From assembly GCA_016235455.1 (NCBI GenBank), contig JACRKZ010000082.1:1-64000 (forward strand): a stretch of DNA of 64,000 nucleotides. The letters run 5' to 3'. A program made the position numbers and the translations under genes. Positions 60,072-64,000 of the stretch are shown one piece after another (within the stretch, counting starts at the first letter, position 1; every line of letters starts with the position of its first letter). The DNA comes from Armatimonadota bacterium (GTDB taxonomy: Bacteria > Armatimonadota > UBA10988). Below the pieces are notes generated by a model. It saw only the letters and a list, made by a program, of their open reading frames with translations. It was not told where the DNA came from and ran no database searches.

Positions 60072-60637
60072 CAGACGCCGAGCGTCTCGCGGGTGAGCAG
60101 CGCTTCGAACGGATAGCCGGCCTCTGCGTAGCGCTCGGCCGCGCCATCGAGCCGGTCCACGATGGTCAGCACACAGACGATCTCGGCCTGCGGTGCCGCT
60201 TCCAGCACGGGAGCGATGGCGTCGAGCGTGCTGCCGCCGGTGGTGGTGACGTCCTCGACCATGGCGATCTTGGTGATGCCGGCCAGCGACGGCCCGGCGA
60301 TGCGGTCGCCCAGGCCGTGGTCCTTGGCCGCCTTGCGCACGATGAAGCCCTGCAAGGGCCGGTCGGTGCCGGCGCTCAGCGCGGTGATCGCGCCGATCAT
60401 GGGGTCGGCGCCAATGCTCACGCCGCCCACCGCCTCGGCGCCGGCGGCCTGGATGCGTTCGAGCATCAACTCGGCCACCAGGGCCAGGCCCTCGGCCCGT
60501 AGCGTGACTTCCTTGCCGTTGACGAACCAGTGGCTCTGCTTGCCCGATGCCAGCGTGAAGAGCTGGCCTGGCGCGGCCACCTTGAGGGCGTCACGCTTGA
60601 TGCGTTCGGTCAACTGGGCCAACTTGGCGTCACTCAC
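60071..60637 (-). CDS. pyrE: Orotate phosphoribosyltransferase
   Basis: Transfers ribose 5-phosphate from PRPP to orotate in UMP synthesis. The 188 residues contain the type I PRTase signature: GGVSIGADPMIGAI, KAAKDHGLGDRIAG (flexible catalytic loop) and VEDVTTTGGS (PRPP loop). The GTG at 60637 is preceded by GAGGAG 9 bases upstream and overlaps the stop of the previous gene as GTGA. Upstream open sequence to 61183 is the previous gene read in another frame. Confidence 0.95.
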   Translation of the reverse strand: MSDAKLAQLTERIKRDALKVAAPGQLFTLASGKQSHWFVNGKEVTLRAEGLALVAELMLERIQAAGAEAVGGVSIGADPMIGAITALSAGTDRPLQGFIVRKAAKDHGLGDRIAGPSLAGITKIAMVEDVTTTGGSTLDAIAPVLEAAPQAEIVCVLTIVDRLDGAAERYAEAGYPFEALLTRETLGV

Positions 60638-60987
60638 GATGCGTTCTCCTCGGTCGATTCCAGCCAAGCGCTCAATGCGCCGCGCCCGGCCCAGATGGCG
60701 GCGATTCCGCCGATTGGCATGGTCAGTCCAAGCCACACCTTGCGGCCGGAACTGAGCGCGGGCTCGCGCCGCCAGATGCCGACCATCAGCACCAGCCGCA
60801 GCGTATACCAGGCGCCCTGCCAGGCCACCAGCAGCCAGAGCGCCTGACGCACGCGCGGGTCGCCCGACAGGTGGTAGATGCCGATCAGGCCGATGATGCC
60901 ACAGACCAGCAACGTGATGTCGACCAGCAGTCGTCGCCTGCGAGACATGCTGTAGAGCGCTTGGACCTTCTCGACGCCCGGCTGCAC
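60634..60987 (-). CDS. Small three-helix membrane protein of unknown function
   Basis: Predicted protein of about 117 residues with a basic N-terminus (MSRRRRLLVD within it) and three hydrophobic segments (ITLLVCGIIGLIGIYHL, ALWLLVAWQGAWYTLRLVLMV, VWLGLTMPIGGIAAIWAG). I set the start at the GTG at 60987 because GGGAGG lies 4 bases upstream. The ATG at 60948 and a GTG at 61062 are alternatives; the last would place the start beyond the candidate promoter. It is the first gene of the unit with pyrE and miaA. No family recognised. Confidence 0.6.
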   Translation of the reverse strand: MQPGVEKVQALYSMSRRRRLLVDITLLVCGIIGLIGIYHLSGDPRVRQALWLLVAWQGAWYTLRLVLMVGIWRREPALSSGRKVWLGLTMPIGGIAAIWAGRGALSAWLESTEENAS

Positions 60988-61012
60988 CGCGCCTCCCGGC
61001 CGACAGCGCCAG

Positions 61013-61042
61013 TTGGGTGCGCCGTCTGTCACATAGTATACT
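61013..61042. promoter_or_regulatory. Candidate promoter with palindromic -10 between divergent units
   Basis: Rightward, TTGGGT (61013-61018) and TATACT (61037-61042) are 18 bases apart, about 50 bases before the M23-like gene. AGTATACT (61035-61042) is its own complement, so TATACT is also presented to the leftward pyrE-miaA unit, though a matching leftward -35 is not evident. Confidence 0.5.
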
Positions 61043-61091
61043 CGGTCTATCGAGGGCTCCACCGCAGAGGTTGGGCTGGGAGTATTTCGCG

Positions 61092-62498
61092 ATGTTGGGT
61101 CTGCGATGGTGGGCGGCCGTGGTGATGGTGTCAGCGGTCGCCGCGTCGGCCGCAGGGGAGGAGCCGATCAAGCTGGTGCCCATGCTGCCCGCGTCCGATG
61201 GGCGGTTGGTCTGCCCCGTTGGCCTGGTGCTGCGCGGCCCGGCCGAGGGCTCCGCGGCCTTCCAGTCGGGCTCGGTGCTCGCCTGGAACGAAGCGGGCCG
61301 CGTGTTCTACCAGCAGGATCTGGACACCGCGGCGTTCACGCGCTTGACGGGTGTGTCGCGGCTGTCGTCGGGCCAGGCCGTACTGGTCACCCAGCGGCAC
61401 ACCTTCCGTGTTTCGGACCGGCCGGTGCGACTGGCCTACGTGCTGGATATGCTGTTGCCCGATGGCACCCATGACCGACAGGTGCACTGGTATGCGCTGC
61501 GGCTTGAGGCGCAGCCCCTGCCGACCTTGCCCGCCGGCCGGCCACGTTTCGAGATTCGCCCCTATCCCGACCAGCCCGAGGGCAGTCTGATGACACGTAG
61601 CGGTCGCTCGGTGTGGGCCTTCCAGGTCTGGCTCCAAGAGACCAACGGCGTGCCGGTGAAGGTCAGCTCGGTGCAGTGGCAGGCGCGCGATGGCGCGGGC
61701 CAGGTCGTGGCGGAAGCCAAGCTGCCGGCCGCCACCACCGGCGGCGCAGCGCTGGTCTGCGGGCCCGACGCCGTCACCGCTATCGCCGGCCAGCGCATCG
61801 TCGTGCCGACCGGACAGAACGCCGCCGAGTTGGCCCTGGTGGCCACGGGCAACCTGCCCAACGGCGAAGCGGTCACGGCCATGTACCGTGCGCCGCTGGC
61901 GCCGGCCCGCACCACGCCCAGCAGCTCCGTGGTCCGCCTGCCGTTCCGGGGCATCTGGCACGTCGCCGCCGCGCCCGGCCAGGCGGTGAACTTCGGCAAC
62001 CTGCAGAACGGCTGGGTCTTCGATATGCTCGACAAGGCCAAGCGGCCCTACCGCGGCACCGGTGCCCGGCCCGCCGACCACCTGGCCTTTGGCCAGAACG
62101 TGCTGGCGCCGGCCGACGGCACGGTCTCGGCGGTGAGCGCCGAGACCGACGACGCCGTCACGCCTCGGGCCGGCGGGCTGTTTGCGCCGGTGCGCGAGAA
62201 CTACGTGCTGATCGACCACGGCCACGGCGAGCGGAGCTACCTGGGTGGCCTCAGCCGAGCCGGGCTGCAGGTGGTGGTGGGCATGACCATCCGCGCCGGC
62301 GGGCTAGTGGGCCGAGTCGGCAACAACGGCGCGTTCGCCCGGCCGGCACTGACCTATCGCCTGCTGCGCGGCGCCGACGCCGTGCCCGAGTTGCTGTCCA
62401 TCGCGCCCCGGCTACAGCCGTACCGCGCCCTGGTCGGCGGCAAGTGGCAGGCCGTTGACGGCCCGCCCGAGGATGATGAGCTGGTCCAGGGCGAGTGA
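61092..62498 (+). CDS. Exported LytM/M23-like protein with degenerate zinc site
   Basis: Exported protein of 468 residues (signal WWAAVVMVSAVAASAAG; GGGAG 9 bases before the ATG at 61092). The first ~300 residues are beta-rich without a recognised family. The C-terminal ~330-450 has the shape of an M23 peptidase: FGQNVLAPADGTVSAVS, YVLIDHGHGERSYLGGL, VVVGMTIRAGGLVGRVGNNG. The final HxH zinc motif expected after GNNG is replaced by ARPALTYRLL, and the first zinc histidine is not evident. It is therefore probably catalytically dead, like the LytM activators EnvC and NlpD, and may recruit or activate a wall hydrolase. Confidence 0.7.
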   Translation: MLGLRWWAAVVMVSAVAASAAGEEPIKLVPMLPASDGRLVCPVGLVLRGPAEGSAAFQSGSVLAWNEAGRVFYQQDLDTAAFTRLTGVSRLSSGQAVLVTQRHTFRVSDRPVRLAYVLDMLLPDGTHDRQVHWYALRLEAQPLPTLPAGRPRFEIRPYPDQPEGSLMTRSGRSVWAFQVWLQETNGVPVKVSSVQWQARDGAGQVVAEAKLPAATTGGAALVCGPDAVTAIAGQRIVVPTGQNAAELALVATGNLPNGEAVTAMYRAPLAPARTTPSSSVVRLPFRGIWHVAAAPGQAVNFGNLQNGWVFDMLDKAKRPYRGTGARPADHLAFGQNVLAPADGTVSAVSAETDDAVTPRAGGLFAPVRENYVLIDHGHGERSYLGGLSRAGLQVVVGMTIRAGGLVGRVGNNGAFARPALTYRLLRGADAVPELLSIAPRLQPYRALVGGKWQAVDGPPEDDELVQGE

Positions 62499-62651
62499 GC
62501 CGGCGCCACAGGCCACCGGTCCCCGCGGCCGCACGCGGTCAGCTTGGCCGGTCGGTGCACGTGCCCCGTGTCAGCGCCAACGCGGTTGGCCACCCCCCAC
62601 GCCGCGACTGACGGCCCCCGGCGGCGAGTCGCATCAGCGCCTCGGTCGCGG

Positions 62652-62680
62652 TTGCCAGCATCTGGGGCGCATGCTATACT
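62652..62680 (+). promoter_or_regulatory. Strong promoter for yceD-rpmF-plsX
   Basis: TTGCCA (62652-62657) and TATACT (62675-62680) are separated by exactly 17 bases. Transcription would begin about 25 bases before the GTG of yceD. Confidence 0.8.
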
Positions 62681-62711
62681 GCGCCGGTTCGGTGAGCGAC
62701 GGGAGACCGCA

Positions 62712-63224
62712 GTGCACCTTGTCGTCGATGAGATGCTCGTACGCGAGCGCAAAGAATGGACGGCTTGGTTTGACGAGGTGGTCGACCTGGAGGGTGATGG
62801 CACCTGGGCCGCACGTGGTTGCGGCGAGCTGAAGCTGGCGGTTGATGCCGCACGGGTTCAGGTCCGCGGGTCCGTCACGGCGGACATTCCGCGCGAGTGC
62901 GACTGCTGTCTGGCCCACTTCCTTCACACTGTCGGCGCGAAAGTGGCCGAGGTGTGCTTGATGGGCGAGGCCGAGTCGGGCGATGCGGCCTGGGATGAGG
63001 ACAATGAGGTCTGGCGGGTCGGCCTGGGTGGTCGGGTCGACGTGACCGAGATGGTCCGCCAGGCGATCCTGCTGGCCCTGCCTACGCGGGGCGTATGCGG
63101 CGACGACTGTCCACGAGCCCGCGAACTGGACACAACACAGCACGAGGCGCAGGTGGACCCGCGATGGGCTGGCCTGACGCAACTGCAGAGGATGGGAGAG
63201 GACGATGGCCGTCCCGAAGCGTAA
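62712..63224 (+). CDS. yceD: YceD/DUF177 family protein, large-subunit rRNA accumulation factor
   Basis: Cytoplasmic protein of 170 residues with the DUF177 pattern: a beta-rich first half, a CDCC cysteine cluster (PRECDCCLAHF), an acidic WDEDNEVW stretch, then VDVTEMVRQAILLALPTRGVCGDDCP. The four cysteines may bind zinc. Homologues in Escherichia coli and plants affect 23S rRNA accumulation. GGGAG lies about 7 bases before the GTG at 62712. The yceD-rpmF-plsX order is widely conserved and confirms the call. The 3' end overlaps rpmF by 20 bases. Confidence 0.93.
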   Translation: MHLVVDEMLVRERKEWTAWFDEVVDLEGDGTWAARGCGELKLAVDAARVQVRGSVTADIPRECDCCLAHFLHTVGAKVAEVCLMGEAESGDAAWDEDNEVWRVGLGGRVDVTEMVRQAILLALPTRGVCGDDCPRARELDTTQHEAQVDPRWAGLTQLQRMGEDDGRPEA

Positions 63225-63402
63225 AACCAGCAAGGCCCGGCACCGCAAGCGCTTTGCCACCTGGAATGGGAATGTTGAGGCCGTGAAGGTTGTGCGTTGC
63301 CGCTCGTGCGGTGGCGTGCACCGCCCCCATGTGGCTTGCCCCTACTGTGGCAACTACAAGGGCGAAAAGGTGATGGAGCCGCGCGCCAAAGAGATCGACT
63401 AG
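63205..63402 (+). CDS. rpmF: Large ribosomal subunit protein bL32
   Basis: Ribosomal protein of 65 residues starting MAVPKRKTSKARHRKR, the hallmark of bL32. Two CxxC pairs (CRSCGG and CPYCGN) form the zinc-ribbon version of the protein, so this is the C+ type. GGGAGAGGACG precedes the ATG, which lies inside the end of yceD. Confidence 0.97.
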   Translation: MAVPKRKTSKARHRKRFATWNGNVEAVKVVRCRSCGGVHRPHVACPYCGNYKGEKVMEPRAKEID

Positions 63403-63414
63403 CGGAGGGCGCCC

Positions 63415-64000
63415 ATGCGCATCGCCATCGACGCGATGGGCGGCGACCTCGCCCCGACCGAGATTGTGGCCGGGACTCTCGAGGCGGCCTCCCTGTGGCC
63501 GGATACCGAATTCATCCTCATCGGCGACGAAACCGCTATCCTTCGGGAGATGCGGGGCTTGCGCCGGATGAACGTGCGGGTCGAACATGCGCCCGACGTT
63601 ATCGAGATGGATGACGACCCGGCGCGCGCGGTGCGACGCAAGCCCAAGTCCAGCCTGGTCCAGGCCTGTCGCCTGGTCGCCGAGGGCGAGGCCGAAGGCA
63701 TCTTCTCGGCGGGCAACACCGGCGCCGTGGCGACCGCTGCCCTGTTGGGCATCGGCCGCATCCCCGGCGTCAGCCGGCCGTGTATCTCCGTCATCCTGCC
63801 GGCCAAGACGCCGACGGGCAAGATAGTGGTGTGCGATGCCGGCGCCAATGTCGACTGCAAGCCCGAGTGGCTGGCGCAGTTCGGCACCATGGCCAGCATG
63901 TACGCCGCCGATGTGGAAGGCATTCCCAACCCCCGGGTTGGTCTGCTCAACATCGGTGAGGAGCCCTGCAAGGGCAACGCACTGTCCAAGGCGGCCTTCG
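63415..64000 (+). CDS. plsX: Phosphate acyltransferase PlsX, 3' end beyond the window
   Basis: Converts acyl-ACP to acyl-phosphate for phospholipid synthesis, acting at the membrane surface. The first ~195 residues are present: MRIAIDAMGGDLAPTEIVAG, KPKSSLVQACRLVAEGEAEG, FSAGNTGAVATAAL, VVCDAGANVDCKPEWL and LLNIGEEPCKGN. All are family hallmarks. GGAGG lies 7 bases before the ATG. About 40% of the gene is missing because the window ends; there is no sign of truncation in the DNA itself. Confidence 0.96.
   Translation, partial: MRIAIDAMGGDLAPTEIVAGTLEAASLWPDTEFILIGDETAILREMRGLRRMNVRVEHAPDVIEMDDDPARAVRRKPKSSLVQACRLVAEGEAEGIFSAGNTGAVATAALLGIGRIPGVSRPCISVILPAKTPTGKIVVCDAGANVDCKPEWLAQFGTMASMYAADVEGIPNPRVGLLNIGEEPCKGNALSKAAF

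Noticed and set aside
1..64000. tRNA, rRNA, riboswitch or CRISPR loci
   Set aside because: Reading the intergenic stretches I saw no cloverleaf with TTCGA/CCA-like landmarks, no rRNA segment, no recognised riboswitch core and no regularly spaced repeats. A covariance-model search would be needed to exclude small RNAs.

Overview
The window is GC-rich chromosomal DNA from a bacterium, probably Armatimonadota or a relative. That guess rests mainly on two pseudopilins with the class III leader FTLIELL and the extension [12 protein letters not shown], which I associate with that phylum, and on the density of exported glycan-degrading enzymes. It is an inference, not a measured placement. Housekeeping genes are single copies in usual neighbourhoods: purA, gatCAB (tRNA-dependent amidotransferase), rpsU, miaA, pyrE, and yceD-rpmF-plsX. 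Genes are tightly packed. Many neighbours share start/stop bases, and six convergent pairs overlap at their 3' ends.

Layout. 0-23 kb is mostly a secreted glycan-degradation region: a TIM-barrel protein with a discoidin-like domain, purA, two paralogous MFS transporters, two sialidase-fold proteins, a GH2 enzyme, a ricin/esterase/propeller fusion, and a four-gene minus-strand operon (20.5-23.0 kb gene first) encoding a secreted nucleotidyltransferase-like protein, a twin-repeat protein, a GH-A clan enzyme and a zinc dehydrogenase. 23-28 kb holds gatC-gatA-gatB with a peptidoglycan-amidase-like gene translationally coupled behind. 28-34 kb carries a Uma2-type nuclease, a peptidase/FAD oxidoreductase/ferredoxin string, a PAS-PocR-PAS sensor with no output domain, a papain-like peptidase and a DUF1080 protein.

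34-42 kb is the most unusual part. A two-gene module, a polytopic membrane protein with a helical-repeat tail followed by a membrane-anchored beta-propeller with one CxxCH haem site, occurs twice in tandem. Each copy is ATGA-overlapped and each has its own near-consensus promoter. A 1266-residue glycosidase lies upstream and a DUF1080 protein downstream. This is my best candidate for an undescribed system, possibly a haem-linked envelope complex serving glycan breakdown; the function is inference.

45-51 kb has two nearly identical pseudopilins, a glycyl-radical enzyme with an atypical GCHW active-site motif and no activase in view, and a third pseudopilin with a degenerate leader whose start codon sits in a hairpin. 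51-58 kb has an (alpha/alpha)6 glycosidase with NPCBM and FN3 modules, a zeta-toxin/small-protein pair behind another glycosidase, and a five-repeat lipoprotein. 58-64 kb is housekeeping, with a degenerate M23-like protein and plsX running off the right edge.

Mobile DNA is limited to two large perfect palindromes sharing a 17-base core (2869-2948 and 11182-11250, REP-like) and one nested inverted repeat (50713-50835). I saw no transposase, integrase, CRISPR array, rRNA or tRNA gene.
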